64,000 nucleotides of DNA from NCBI GenBank assembly GCA_003344405.1, contig NOWV01000033.1, forward strand, positions 124,001 through 188,000, given 5' to 3'. Within the stretch, counting starts at the first letter, position 1; each line of letters starts with the position of its first letter. This document shows, in pieces, positions 26,252 to 39,200 of the stretch. A program made the position numbers and the translations under genes. Source of the DNA: Trichoplax sp. H2 (Eukaryota > Placozoa > Uniplacotomia > Trichoplacea). Below the pieces are notes generated by a model. The model did no database searches. It saw nothing but the letters and a program-made list of their open reading frames with translations, and was not told the origin of the DNA.

Positions 26252-28199
26252 TTAACATTTAGGCTTTAACATAACAGTCAAAGCGATGGTATTTTTACCT
26301 ATGACTAGTGTATAGCTTTGCCCGGCAGCGATTAGACGAACATCATTTTCCTTCATTGCCATCGTCAAATTTGCGGTTGTTAAGGTAGCATGTGATCCTG
26401 TATCCATTAATGATATCATCGTCAAAGTAATTTCATAAGTAAATACTATAATCTTTAACATTTAAATTGCTATTTCAGTACATTTTACAAGGACATGGAC
26501 TTTAAAATAAATAACTTAAAAGCGCTGTAGTTCAGTTACCTTCGTAAATCCAAATCCATATTTCTTCGCTACTACTACCACATTTGACAGTGCAATTTGT
26601 AGCTATACGCAACTGGCATTCTGTTTCACTGAACAACATTAGCTCATTCTGCTTTTTTACAGTATTGCGGTTATTATCAATCCATTCTTTAAGTGAAAAA
26701 GGTTCCATCACTGTAGTTTCTTCATCTGGGTGAAAAACTGGATCCTGTATTATCGAATCTATATTTGTAATTGTTCCGTAATAATAAACATAACATTCAA
26801 GATATTGAATCGATACCAAAATTGGATTAAAAAAATTAGAATACTCGTATTAAGGCGATGCAATTCTCTTACTATAAGCACCCATCACTAACCAGAAATG
26901 TGCTGCTCTAATACTTAAATCTACGGCCTAAGCTTATGTAATAAGCCCTACACCATAGTTAATTCTCTAACTTATACAGTATGCAAATGCCACCACAAAA
27001 TACAGTAGATGCTTACTCCATCCTTGATCTGGATGATATTTATTACAGGAGATTTGGTATAAAATTTGTGTGCAGCAATGCCTACAGGTATGGTACGCAA
27101 GAGACTTTTGCTTTCTACAGTACATAAGATAGAGGTTAAAAGAAGATCCTTCGACCTCTCTATCAAGGTACAAATTCCTATCATGCAAAGTATGCATTCG
27201 ATGTTTACAGAAAAATGTTGTAGGTCAAGATTTTACGATTGCTTTACAAAATAAATCAATACACACTCTTTCCAGGTTTTCCAGTTTTGTATTCTTCTGA
27301 TGCAAAGTATTCCTTAATTATTGGAGCTAATTGGCGGCCAAGATCTTCACAATGAAACCATCTTTCGTATAGAATATTGTTATGCGAGTTACCATCCTCA
27401 CAGTAATATCGTAAACAATCCATTTCATGCATACGTCGTTCGCGTTCAATAACAAGGCCAACAGTACTTTCAAGTCGTTGTGGTGAATGAGGAATCTTGC
27501 GAGGTAGTAAGAATATCTGACCTTCCTTTATGGGAATAGATTTGAACTTACCTTTCTCTATAATGTTCAAACACATGTCTCCTGCAGTAATTAAAGTAAA
27601 ATGTAAGTGCAGTATGAGCGATTTTCACCAATATTTATAATAAAAGCAATACAGTACATTATCATTTAAGCACAATAGATTACACGATTTGGTTTAGTTG
27701 ATCAGCTTTGCACTCTATAAGCTCTGCACAAATTTGATTAAGCCTATCTACATGAACTTTTGCTGTATGATGTAGGAAAATATTTGTCTAGCTACACCTA
27801 TGATTGATGGAAATTAGTACATAGCAATCAAAGTGTACAGTAGCATAGAGCTGATCAATTCAATCACGTACTGCATCAAGTTTAAGTTTAATAACGCAAA
27901 ATACTACTGCATTCTGTGCACTTGTAACAGTCATACCAAGTTCTTAGTATTGTAATCAAGCAAGTCAATCAAATTTTAACACAGTAACTATAAAATGGCG
28001 TGCAGACATTGCTACCTCGAATCATGTAGAATAGCTCTTCGCCTTCTTCAAGATGGTAATCTTTTCGGTTATTTGGTCCACCCACAAACATAATCTTGAG
28101 TTGACCGGCACCGAACAACAATTTATTACAGACAGGAGGCTTAAACGAGGATTCATTCTCATCTATCCACTTTGTAAGAGCAATGGTTTGGCCGGCCAT
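26252..28199 (-). CDS. HAAO: 3-hydroxyanthranilate 3,4-dioxygenase
   Basis: HAAO opens the ring of 3-hydroxyanthranilate with O2 in the cytosol, giving the precursor of quinolinate for NAD synthesis in the kynurenine pathway. Exons: 28016-28199 (ATG), 27265-27581, 26540-26744 and 26252-26397 (TAA). The first exon has PPVCNKLL and MFVGGPNNRKDYHLEEGEEL; the second FLLPRKIPHSPQR, GLVIERER and QLAPIIKEYFASEEYKTGKP; the third VMEPFSLKEWID; the fourth the C-terminal cupin half. The Fe(II) ligands of the family are present: H49 and E55 in DYHLEEGEE, and H93 in PHSPQR. Length, about 283 residues, equals that of the animal bicupin-like enzyme. Joins 1-2 and 3-4 keep phase. The 2-3 join uses a GTGTAT donor or skips a very small exon, because a few residues are missing relative to human after GKP. 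Confidence 0.96.
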
Positions 28200-28249
28200 A
28201 CTCTATTTTTTAAAATGGAAAAAAATTTTCCAGACTGAAGTATGGAACA

Positions 28250-28395
28250 ACTTTTTACTACAGTTAATGTGTATGGTACAGCGTTCACTACGGTATTTGA
28301 ATACTGTACACTACTGTATTGTACAAGTGGGTCCGTAGTGTACAGTACTGTATAGTACGGTATACTATACAGGGTACCCTGTACAGTATAAGAGT
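28250..28395. repeat. palindrome-rich patch of TACAGTA/TACTGTA words
   Basis: About 145 bp directly upstream of HAAO, full of overlapping GTAC, TACAGTA and TACTGTA words in both orientations. It includes a perfect 16-bp palindrome at 28368-28383 (TACAGGGTACCCTGTA) that extends to 24 bp with one mismatched pair. A similar GTACTGTACAGTAC-like patch occurs near 835-862. Confidence 0.8.
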
Positions 28396-28623
28396 TAATA
28401 AACAACTGATATTATGTTCCCTAAAATATCAACATTTCATCGCTAGTAAGGCAGAATGACTACATTAGCAGCCATTTTTACTTGTCATATATTAGATCAC
28501 TGTTAATACAGAGAGTTGGTTTTCCATATCTATGACTGTTACTACTGTATAAATACTTTTCGATTAATATTGTTATATTATATGACAGTTAATCAACACA
28601 GTACTGATATTACGTTTAATAGA

Positions 28624-29203
28624 ATACCAGCAGCATTTCATAACTAGTAAAATTGAAGTAGCAATGATTACTGTATTATGATAATTACATATGATTGCTG
28701 TTGTCAACTTTACTGATGTACTCGATGCATTATCATGTTCAGTCCTTGCTGAGAATAGACAACTGTTAAGATTTAAACTTTATTCAGCATCTCTTGATGG
28801 TTATCTATACTTCTTCATGTTTACCCTGTGTAGAACAGATGCATTTCTGCATCCGAGCCTCCTCTTACAATGAAACGGGACATTATAGGCATGCGATATG
28901 TAGAGTGCAATCCCTGAATACCAGCATTTCATAACTAGTAAAATTGAAGTAGCAATCATTACTGTATTATGATAATGACTTATGATTGCTGTTGTCAACA
29001 TTGCTGATATACTCGATGCATTATCATGTTCAGTCCTTGCTGAGAATAGACAACTGTTAAGATTTTAACTTTACTCAGCATCTCTTGATGGTTATTTATA
29101 CTGCTTCATGTTTACCCTGAGTAGAACAGACTGCATCCGAGCCTTTTCTTACAATGAAACAGGACATTATAGACATTCTACTGCATATGTAGAGTGCAAT
29201 CCT
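28624..29203. repeat. tandem duplication, two ~290-bp copies
   Basis: Copies 28624-28913 and 28918-29203 begin ATACCAGCA and share CATTTCATAACTAGTAAAAT, GATGCATTATCATGTTCAGT and GAGTGCAATCC. They are roughly 90% identical with small indels. An open frame of 60 codons in the first copy is broken in the second, so the duplicated unit is not coding. Confidence 0.92.
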
Positions 29204-29580
29204 AATATGATGAGCCAGATCCGTTATAGTTATTGAGGTAGCAAGATGGACAGGATTGGACCAATGACGGACGAACTGTCATAACTGGAATCACGTATAG
29301 ACGTACAGACGTACAGACGGTAGCGAATTTCTTTCACAAGTCTACAGTGTGTACACTGTACACTGTACAGCCCTCACGGAATACAAGTGTCCTGTAGAGT
29401 ACGTCTCTCTCTCGGTAATAATTAACGAGTGTTTTACTAGTTCCTGATGGGCTGATTGCGTACACTCATACTATTTTAGGATGTAGCCATGGACTCATAG
29501 TCTTTTAAGAGGGTACAGCAGTCCGGCCATCCACCTCCCTGACCACTTTCAGGAGGAAGAGGAAACGATTGCAACTTAGC

Positions 29581-30783
29581 ATGGCTGCGTCCTCATCACT
29601 TAACGCGATGCGGTTATGGTTGGATAGAAATATTCTCACAAAGAGTATGGAAATCAAATCTGTTTTATTAATGCATTGTACTGCTATTAATAAGAATGAT
29701 GCATGTTATTAATCTCCTTATTCTACAATGCAACTACTTTAGTATGGTATCGTGGTAAATATACGACTGCTACCAATAGACTTGTGCAACGTTTTAAAGC
29801 AGAGCCAAAGTTGATCAAAGCCAACAGAAATGAACGGTAGCTAGACATACAATAACCAATTTTATTATCTTTCAATCAATATGAATAATTATTTAGAATC
29901 GACTGATTTCTATGTCATCTTTTTTTTTTAGCTATCAGGCTATAACTTCCGATGGTAGAATATTTGTTTGCTATCATCCTGATAAGAAATTTCCTATTGA
30001 ATATACTAAGGTAAACGGACGCCTCCAGCTGGTTGATAATCTGGTTGAAGTAATCTCTTCAGATACAATATTTTCTATAAATGAATTACTTTGGTTCCTT
30101 AAATTAGTCACTTCAAAAACTGAACGACCCATGGGAGAATATGAACGATACTATGACGAAGGCTCAGGTATGTTTCGTAACTTGAAGAGGATTTAATGCC
30201 TACGTTTAGAACATGCTTGCATTGATGTTCTGCTAAAGTATTTGCTAGTATACTAGAATCCGTCACATTGTAATACCTGATAACGTATGAGTGCTTTTTA
30301 ATATCCCTACGCTTGCTATAGATCCAGGAATCATTGCGACTTAAAGCTGATGAACCGGGAATTTGGGGGAGTAAATTGCTTGGCCGATTGTTTAATATTA
30401 AACCATCCGTGGTCAGGTAGGTCATTGAATCACCTTAAACGATAGGATTAATTATAAATCCAATAGAACTGATTTTAAGTTGATTTAAGTTTATTATGCG
30501 AAAATATTCACAACTTTAGGGAACATGTTCGATTAACCAAAGAACAAAGGAAAACTCTAGAACAAGAAAATAAAGCCTTAAAATTTTTTCGCCCACATAA
30601 GAGGAGATTGTACAGAAGGTTGCTGCATCTAGTAAGCTAATGCTAATTTTTGTACGACAGAATAGCAAATAAGTTTGCAATATCTTATAGCTAAATCGAT
30701 ATATTTACGTTTTGTAAATTTAGCACCGGCGTAAACGATTAGAAGAGGAAGCTGAAAAATTGAAATTTACGGGTCAACAATAA
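29581..30783 (+). CDS. MRPL42: mitoribosomal large-subunit protein mL42-like, with C-terminal extension
   Basis: mL42 is a metazoan-type structural protein of the mitochondrial ribosome large subunit. Solid exons: 29932-30167, 30347-30416, 30520-30631 and 30724-30783 (TAA), all phase-compatible. The first carries AITSDGRIFVCYHP and FPIEYTKV, matching the mL42 core (TSDGR..VCYHP....P.E.TK), and ends ERPMGEYERYYDEG, like the human C-terminal region. The remaining exons add about 80 residues not found in human mL42: GIWGSKLLGRLFNIKPSVV, LTKEQRKTLEQENKAL and a strongly basic helical tail (RPHKRRLYRRLLHL). The extension looks like a helix-turn-helix of the neugrin/Rrg9 kind followed by a basic coil. 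The N-terminus is uncertain. ATG 29581 opens a plausible presequence (MAASSSLNAMRLWLDRNILT) but I could not join it in phase. The acceptor at 30346 (TTAAAG) was chosen because the stronger-looking CTATAG upstream gives a stop. Confidence 0.72.
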
Positions 30784-33232
30784 ATTCTATATATGATTAA
30801 TACAGTACTTGCATCACATATCCAAAAGCACTTAAGCCTGTTATAAAACTACCGTAAATCTATTTATTATCCTGAATCATTCAAGATAATCCTGTTAAAT
30901 GATAGTACGCAAGTAGTGAATCACTGTTTGCTTATTCAAAGTCGGAGAATTACAATTTGAATGTTAGTTCTAAAACTGTATTATTGTACCATTCTTATTA
31001 TTTAAGCTAGAAAATTACCAATATGCTGCTTTGTTTCCAGAATCGAAATTTAACCTTGTTAAAAAAACGGCCGAGTACGTGAAATAGTACACTTTCTACT
31101 TGCAAATAATAGAAACTGTAACAACGCCAAGATATATCTATCTTCTAATGTCAAGAAAAATACATTATTTTCAATCTTATCAAATTCATTGTGGAAATTT
31201 TCAATCTCTGCGTGTATCATTAATAATAAGATCGTATCATAGCGTATGCAGCCTTTAAGTATCTCTAATCCTGCCTTGCACCGAGAAAATTGTTAGCTTT
31301 GCAATACAGTTCATGAAGTGTAAGATCCCTGTTTCGGTTCATAGCGAAGGAAAAAAGATTTTCACCTTATCCATTTAGTGTACTAAACAAAAGCTTATTG
31401 CATAGAGGTATGCATGTGCAGCTACTCATATATCTTAGTTTGTTGTATGAGTTGTAGGTACTACTTCATGTAACGAGGAGCAGGTGTTAATTTAAATACC
31501 TAGTATAAAATATCCTGCGTATGAGATATCAATTTTGCCATTTATGACCAGCTGAAATTCGTAGTTCAATTAGGACCACTCATGCAAGAAATGGGGGAAG
31601 TAAAGTAATTTTATTCAATTGATACCATAATAAGATTCAACGTTTATTATACTATACTTTCACAAAGGGTAGTGGTCTTAATTGACACAAATCAGTGTAA
31701 GATCAAGATCTAAGCGCAAAGATAGACTACTGAGGTATATTCTAATCCAGCAACAGGTTAGAGGATAAACTATGTGCAAGCTCATAATACGAAGTTTTCC
31801 CGGATTTGTAGTACTTATTAATAACCAGCATTTACGTATATAGCGTAATAACTTATCGGTAGTCAATCTATGTTGTATAGTTGCAAACGGCTGCTACCGT
31901 CGTGAGTTATAATAGCAAGGGCTTTGTACGCGAGGGTGCTTAGTGCTCACTCTTGGCTTACTGAGCATTTGTTCGTACATTGAGGTAGAAGGAAATTTCC
32001 CTTTACTTCCAGGGTTGGGTACGCTGTATCTTGGACTACTAGTTTAGATGCACCTAGTACCCGTATGTCTGTAGGAGCTCTTTGCTTAGTTTATTCATGG
32101 AGCTGCCTTCAGCGCTGCATCCAATGACTTATTATTCAGTCAGTCATTGCAACTTTTCAGTCCTTTTACTCATCGAGGTAAAAGGAAATTTTTCATTTCA
32201 CTTCTAGGGTTGGGTATGCTGTATCATGGACTTCTGCTTTAGATGCACTTAGTAGTCCATGGCTGTAGGAGCTCTGCTTGGTTCATTCATAGAGCTGCCT
32301 TCGCCACCGCCTGCAGTGAGTTATTATCCACGCAATCATTGCAACTTTCACTTCTTTTACTGTAGACATATGGAGAAAGCTTTACTACGATTAAGCACAT
32401 CGAGGTAAAAGAGAATTTTTCACTTCATTTCTAGGGTAAAGTACGTATGTTGTATCAACAATGCATGGACTACTACTTCAGATGCACCTAGTAGTCAATG
32501 GCTGTAGGCGGTTTGCTTGGTTTGCGCGTGGAGCTGCCTTCACCACCGTCTACTATGAGTTATTATCCACGCAATTATTACAACTTTCAGTCCTTTTACT
32601 GTGGATATATAGAGAAAGCTTACTGCGATTAAGCACATCGAGATAAAAGGAAATTTTTCCCTTTGAATCATGGCCTACTACTGCCAATGCAGTTAGTCGT
32701 CCATGGCTGTAGGATCTCTTTACAGGCTAAAAAAGAAGGGAGCTCATCCAGTCCAGAAGGATAGCGATCGGACGGACTGAACACTAGACGAAGCCGGTGT
32801 AACTAAGTAACAATTGTATACGACCCACTGTACGAGCCCATTGTGCTGTTGCCATTGTTACCACATCTCCTAACAACAAATGACGCCTGTGTAAATCAAA
32901 ACCATCCTTAATCTCCCATGTAATAGTCATCAAGATCTACTGACATAATCGATGATCTTAAAAATTGATTCCATTAATATTTGTTAAGAGAAATAGAAGA
33001 GAGTCATCGTTGAACGAATTTGTAATCGTGATGATTGTACCGGTAGATACAAGCTGCCACCGTGAACAAGTTTATCAGTAGGATCTTGTCTGCTGGTATT
33101 TATCCCATGACGTCTGTTCAAGATCGGACCTATCAATAATAATAATCATATCTCAAGATAATCATCATAGAAACAGCTACTTTTGGAATTTTCTAAAGGC
33201 TTTCACTTATACTGTGGTAAAGATCGATTAAA
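30784..33232. other. 2.4-kb intergenic region upstream of the FAM194 gene
   Basis: Contains the ~220-bp tandem repeat array (31979-32710) described separately. The rest, including 30.8-31.97 kb and 32.72-33.23 kb, shows no exon or other repeat that I can support. Confidence 0.5.
31979..32710. repeat. ~220-bp tandem repeat with internal inverted repeat, 3.5 copies
   Basis: Copies start near 31979, 32171, 32398 and 32636 with CATCGAGGTAAAAGGAAATT or a close variant, giving periods of about 192, 227 and 238 bp. Each carries the phrase ATGGACTACTA, then GATGCACCTAGTAGTCCATG or close variants, then GGCTGTAGG; the two halves are inverted relative to each other and could fold into a hairpin. Copies 1-3 also carry GGAGCTGCCTTC and copies 2-3 share TTATTATCCACGCAAT. 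The same hairpin core recurs at 47048-47090. Confidence 0.88.
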
Positions 33233-36200
33233 ATGGGCGATAAAACAATTTATTTTTTCGATCAGATCGATCCAAGAAAGGATAGAATTCGCCAACGGAA
33301 ATCTACAGTCGATTTGCCTCCATCATTACGACAAGGCTATGCTAGAGCAGCAGAATTAATTAAAAGAGCCCAAATTAATCAGGCTAGTGTGCATTCTAGT
33401 GGTGATAATAATAATCAAAGTAGTCCAAGTAAAGAAATTAATAAAGCGCCGACTGAAGACACGAGTAAACCTACAAACGAAGTCAAGGGCAACGATTGGC
33501 GAACCTCTAAGGGTTACTTTACTGGCGAGAATGGTCTTAAATTTGCAGAATTACCAGTTATACCCACTGAGCAATACGTTCAGGTTGGCCTTGCTAATAA
33601 AAATGAAAAGTACGATCTTAGAAATATTGAAGAAGAAGATACTCAACGATTTCTATTAGAAGAAGCTAAATTTGCTTTTCCCGGTGTCTTAGTCCAAATT
33701 AGTAAACTATTAAATCTTTTCCATGATCAGAATATCATTATTCAGATTCCTGATGATTTAAGAAAGCAACTCTTCTATACATTTAATCAGTTATCTAAAG
33801 ATGCAGTTTATAGTAAGAGGGAATGGCAAACGGCAATCTATCGAGATCTAGCTCTTGGACAGAAAGAAGAAGCCGAAAATGCTAAAGAAGCAGAATCCCA
33901 TGGTAAAAAGCGGTCTAAAGCTAAATATTCACGCCAATCACGAATCAACTCTGAAGATAGTACTAAAGATGACAAAAATAAAGAAGTACTAAAATCATCT
34001 CTTGTAACCAATAATACTAATAACAATAATATTAATCGCAAATCGATGAAAGATAATGAAGGTAGTCCCAAAACGGTCACTATTTCGGATCGAGGCACTA
34101 GATTATCTACAACTCGAGATAGAACACGATGTAAGTGAAGAGTATTATTCCTACTTGTTCAATGCATAGCGTAAACACTTGAAGTAACGATTGTTAAGAA
34201 TTTTCGTTTGCTAACTAGTTGCATTCTGTAACTATATCATTATTATCTCTTTATCGTCGATTTTAATCTGTTTTGGTATTGACATTATATTATACTCCAA
34301 CAGTCGAATTTGTCGATCTATTTCCTTACGTATCCCTTATCTAGCCAGATTACAATTGATTGAAAAATTTAGACTATATTTAATTTCCATTAAAAGTGAA
34401 TTAACCCTTTGCATTGAATGATGAATTCCTTTATTAAATATTGCTGTTATCGAAATGCATAATTATTTTTCAAAATGCTATCAAAGATCGATATACTATT
34501 AGGCCAATGCATTCTACTGTAATTGCTTAAATTTAAATCAGAATTGTAATTATTTTCAATATATTCCCGAAAAATTAATATACTAATAGCTAGTTAAATT
34601 GAAATAGTTCAAATACATATTACAATCTCTAGCATTATTTCAAGATACCGTTAAAATGATTGACATATCGTAAAGTTAGTTTAGCTGAAAAAGTGTTAAA
34701 TTTACATTGGAACACAATATTGTAAGTATCGTATTTTTTCACAGCATTCTGTTTAAATTACTGCAATTGTGAAAATATATTTTATACCGTGTAACCATTT
34801 ACAAAATCTTTTCATTTATGGGCATTTAAGTGTATTATCATCGATTAGAATTAGGGTAGATCACTTTTTCTAATTACTATACTTAGTATATTGATACAGG
34901 CTAATAATGATGCATTTTGTAAAGATATTATCTAATATTAAGATAATCGTTAAATTAAAACTACTTAGATAACAGTTTATGATGTTTTTACCATTACTTG
35001 AATAAAATTAATTGCTTGTTCATGTTATTTCCTATTAAGCGTTTGGAAATAAGCCTGACTATCGAAGAATTGCTACTAGTGGTGGTCGACCATTGCCTAG
35101 AATGATTGGAGAAGAAGCAGAATCTGAAGGTAGTAAACAAATTTTGATCGTACTTCTTGATACTTTAGCTTTAATGAGTAAGCAATCGACCAAGTTAATG
35201 AATAAAAAAAAATTGCTATGCTTTACTTTATACTAAATATTTTCAATTAGCGGGCCACGGAAGTATCACAATAGCCACCAATAACGTTATTTACTTTTCA
35301 ATGCAGTCAAGATGGTGCCATGAGAATGGTAATATATAAAATGAATTAGCAAGACTAATCATATTATGAACGCAATCAGAGTAATATATGGTAATGAGAT
35401 TGCTTTCTGAAACAGTTCGCTTTCATTTTATTTACCCACGATAGGATGGATTCAATATTCCAATATTAAAGGAAAAGAACCAGAACAAGAAAGTGTAGCA
35501 GAATGGCTGAAAGCTCGCTTAACTCGCATGATAAATCAAAGGTATGACGACTTAGTTAAATGTTATGCTTTTAAGTAAATAATCGCCGGTTATATCTGTT
35601 ATTGCTATAATAATTATTATGTATGACTGGTTGTACTTATTCTATATAAGAAATCAAATGTTGGATGGAGCAAAAGCTCGTGGAGAAGATGGACCATTCG
35701 CTATTCGCTTTTATGGCGAAGCTCGCGATCGAGCTTTGCTTCGATTAGGAAGGCCAACTAAACGAAAGATACTTGAAGAAAACAAACGTCAAAAATTTTG
35801 GACAAGATTGCCAGATGGATGTCAAACTGCATTGTATCCAAACTATTACTTCTAATAACATCTATTGGAAATATAGTATATTGAATTTCATCATTTTAAT
35901 ATAAAAAATCAATTAATTAGCAAGGTATGCCTGTGACCAAATTTTTTAAATTTATATCATTTCCGGTTTCATTATATAGTATGACCGTATACAAGTATTT
36001 ATAATAGATACATTCTTCAGAAATTTGTTTCATATAATTCTGTTCTCTACTATGCTAGTTCTATACTTTAACTATCTTTATGGAAGAATAACTCTAATGC
36101 AATTTTTAGTTCTTAAAGTTATTTTATTGTAGTAAACAGTATTTATCATTTCGAGCAATTTTAAAGACACAGACTTCTGTAAATTGTTAATGCTAGACTA

Positions 36201-39200
36201 CCAAGCTATAAATCAAATATTTGAATATTAATTTTACATTTAAAGTAATTTATTGTTATAATCAATGGTATCGTAACGATAATTTGCATTCATAGGAAAA
36301 TTTTTAAATGATGATATGGAATAATAAGTAGGATTGTGCTACACAAGCTTCTACTAGAATACTAGAATAGAATAGGTTACACAATGATTTTAGGCGTAAG
36401 AATTATCTATAAATTGTGATTTGACCTTAATTCCAAATTAAACAGTTATCCTACTGGTAAAATTGCTGTTCTTCAAGCCAATTCAGGCCTGGGTAAACCT
36501 GGGCAAGGGTGTTATAGTTTTATCTACGACAATAATGAAGAACATTCCTTAATTGGGTATTCCGTCCCATCGGGCAAAGGCTGTTGCTACAAGAGTAACA
36601 AAGAATTTAAATTTATTTGGAATGATCAAAATTATACTCTATTTGATGATGTAAGTTTTCAAAGGCAATTGCCTAAACATCAAGATATTTCCTGCATTTT
36701 TATCTACTATAAGTAATGCCAATGACTTCGATTGTGATTCTTAAAATTGATTAAGCGTATAATGGAACGTTTCCTATTTACTATCTTTCATCAATAGGAC
36801 GGCTTGACATCTCATAAAAATAAGTGGCCAACAATTACTAAGAAATTACAACATACTGTCATCATAAATGTAAATGAAAGCCATAATGACATTTAAATGC
36901 TATATTTATTGTAAATTTAGAGAAAAATCAATTCATTTAATTACTACTTTCTCTCATGCTAGCTCAACGAGCATCTTGTTCTACGCTGCCATTCCAGCAC
37001 TCATATAACACTACAATATAGTAATGAACACGAAGTGATCAAATTTAATCTGGGCCTTGTTACAAGTGCAAGAAAACCGCCTGAACATTTGGTAAATTTA
37101 ATACTGAAATAGATCATTTAGAATCTTCTTGATATATTGTAGTTTTACTAAGCTTTTAGTTGATGAATTTGATTCTAACTGATTTTTTATTCTTATTTTT
37201 TAGTCGGATTTAGGCTATTTAAAAACTAATTTACAATTTTCATCTGATACAGCAGCTGCAGTAAGTTTATATTTTTTAATAAGATATATCTATATCAAAG
37301 ACCTGTTACCAAATAAAATGAATCAGAATAATTGTTAAGCTAAATTTAGCATTTCCTTGCTTGTTCATGTTTTGATTTAGTCTCGAAAACCTCAACTGAA
37401 TCAAACTGGCGGAACGAATACAATATCACCCCCAACATCGCCTACTTCAGGAAAGAAAAAGTCGAAAAATAGAGGCAGCAGTAACGACAGCATAGAACCT
37501 ACTAGATCTCTAACGAGAAAGAAAACAGTAAGCAGAAACAGACTTATAGGAACAGAGTCTAACAGATTCAAGGATTATTTTACTGAAAATCAAGGTTAAT
37601 GATTAGATCTATTTTCATGACTAACTTGCCTGTCTCGGATCTGATATAGTTAACGCGCATGGGATCGGAATTCTTAAAAGATGAACCTATATTTGATGAA
37701 AAATATAAGGATTTAATCAAAAAATTTCCAGAGCTACTACGAATGGGTGTAGAAACTCGTGCAGATCGAGAGTTGTATCGACTACGAAGAAAGATTAGGT
37801 ACGAATCTTGCTATCGATGAAACTGCTAATAAGGAATATTTATATGATATGAAGATATATATAATTATCAAGTTAATGAAGACGTAGATATTATAGTAAT
37901 AGAGTTAGTATTTGATAAGAGTAATTAAGTAAGCAACTGCGTGCAACCCATTATTTGCGTCTAGATTATCATTAATATTCACAACAGAGTAGAGCTGATG
38001 AAAGTACCAACTACTAATCATTAAATAATACTGTTGCCATCATTTAAGATTTCTAATTTAATTTTTACTCTGGACTACATGATATCAATTATATTTCATG
38101 ATTAGTCTTCATAAAGCAGATTTCAAGATGTATATCATTGATTCATAAGATACTATTTAATTGCAACGACTGCATACTGTGATCATTAGATGCTAAATTT
38201 TTCAGTTATAGATGATATAAAGTCATTAAAAACTATCAAATCAAATGTATCATCGTTCCTATCAGATATAGCTTGATCATTCTTAAATGTATAATGCCTG
38301 AAATACACACATAAGGGTTGCTATACTATCGAATTAGTGATAATTAAGCTGGCTATTGATTTAGATTTTGTACTAGTATCATTTCATGAATATTGACAAA
38401 ATTTAAACGATATTTTACTGATAATGATCTCTATGATACTACAGGACTATTGTAGATGATTGGCTAGAATACTATCGATTTGCAACCGATATTAGCTCAC
38501 CATTTATGAATTTTAACCCTAATCCTGCTATTAATTCTACTCATCCTCGAAGTAAATCGGCTCATCATAAATTTCGAGTGGCTACGACAGTCTCTAAGAT
38601 TGTAAACTTATTTTCCAAGAGTAAATTCAGTAAATTTGTCTCCAACTCTAATTCTTTCGACAATATCAATACCGATGCCTTACGAGTACCTCGATCTTGC
38701 TCTGCACCCCCTATTCCTAAGCGTTTGCAATCACTTATTCGTCCTAAAAGTGCACCATTGAAAAAATTAATAAGTAAATCTGATACAAAATTGGCAGAAA
38801 CAAATAATGCCGCTAAAAGTATGTTAAAAGTGGATTTTTAGATTTCATCATGGCTTATATAAAATAAAAGATTTTATTTCTTAATTTATTAACTATAATT
38901 ATGAATCTTTGCTAATTCTAGATGAAACTGATGCTGCAGATTCGGAAGCAGTTACAATTCGTTTAGAAGGTGATCATGGTGTCAAAATTATCGAAGCACG
39001 ACCATCATCCCCGTTATCGGCAAATCTCCAACCTAGGAATCGCCTGAATAGCCCAATTAATCTAGAGTATGTTATTTTAAATTCCCAGTCGGTAGTTGTA
39101 TTTGACATATAATCTGAATATAAAGATAGTAATATCAACAGACATACTAATTAATCCCCATTAATGGATTGATAATCATTCAAGACAAACTATTTTCATC

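Larger units (their letters stand above)
28200..29580. other. divergent intergenic region, repeat-rich
   Basis: About 1.4 kb between the starts of HAAO (minus) and the mL42-like gene (plus). It holds the palindrome-rich TACAGTA patch and the 290-bp duplication listed separately, plus a small GTACAGAC iteration near 29.3 kb. I see no exon. Confidence 0.5.

Noticed and set aside
28691-28873. Plus-strand open frame in the first 290-bp copy
   Set aside because: The frame is broken in the second copy, so the duplicated unit is unlikely to code.
29281-29400. Short iterated GTACAGAC and GTACACTGTACA words, considered as a CRISPR-like or satellite array
   Set aside because: Only two or three very short iterations, no regular spacers; simple local duplication explains them.
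33387-33659. Second plus-strand frame within the first FAM194 exon
   Set aside because: Shadow frame of a long real coding exon.
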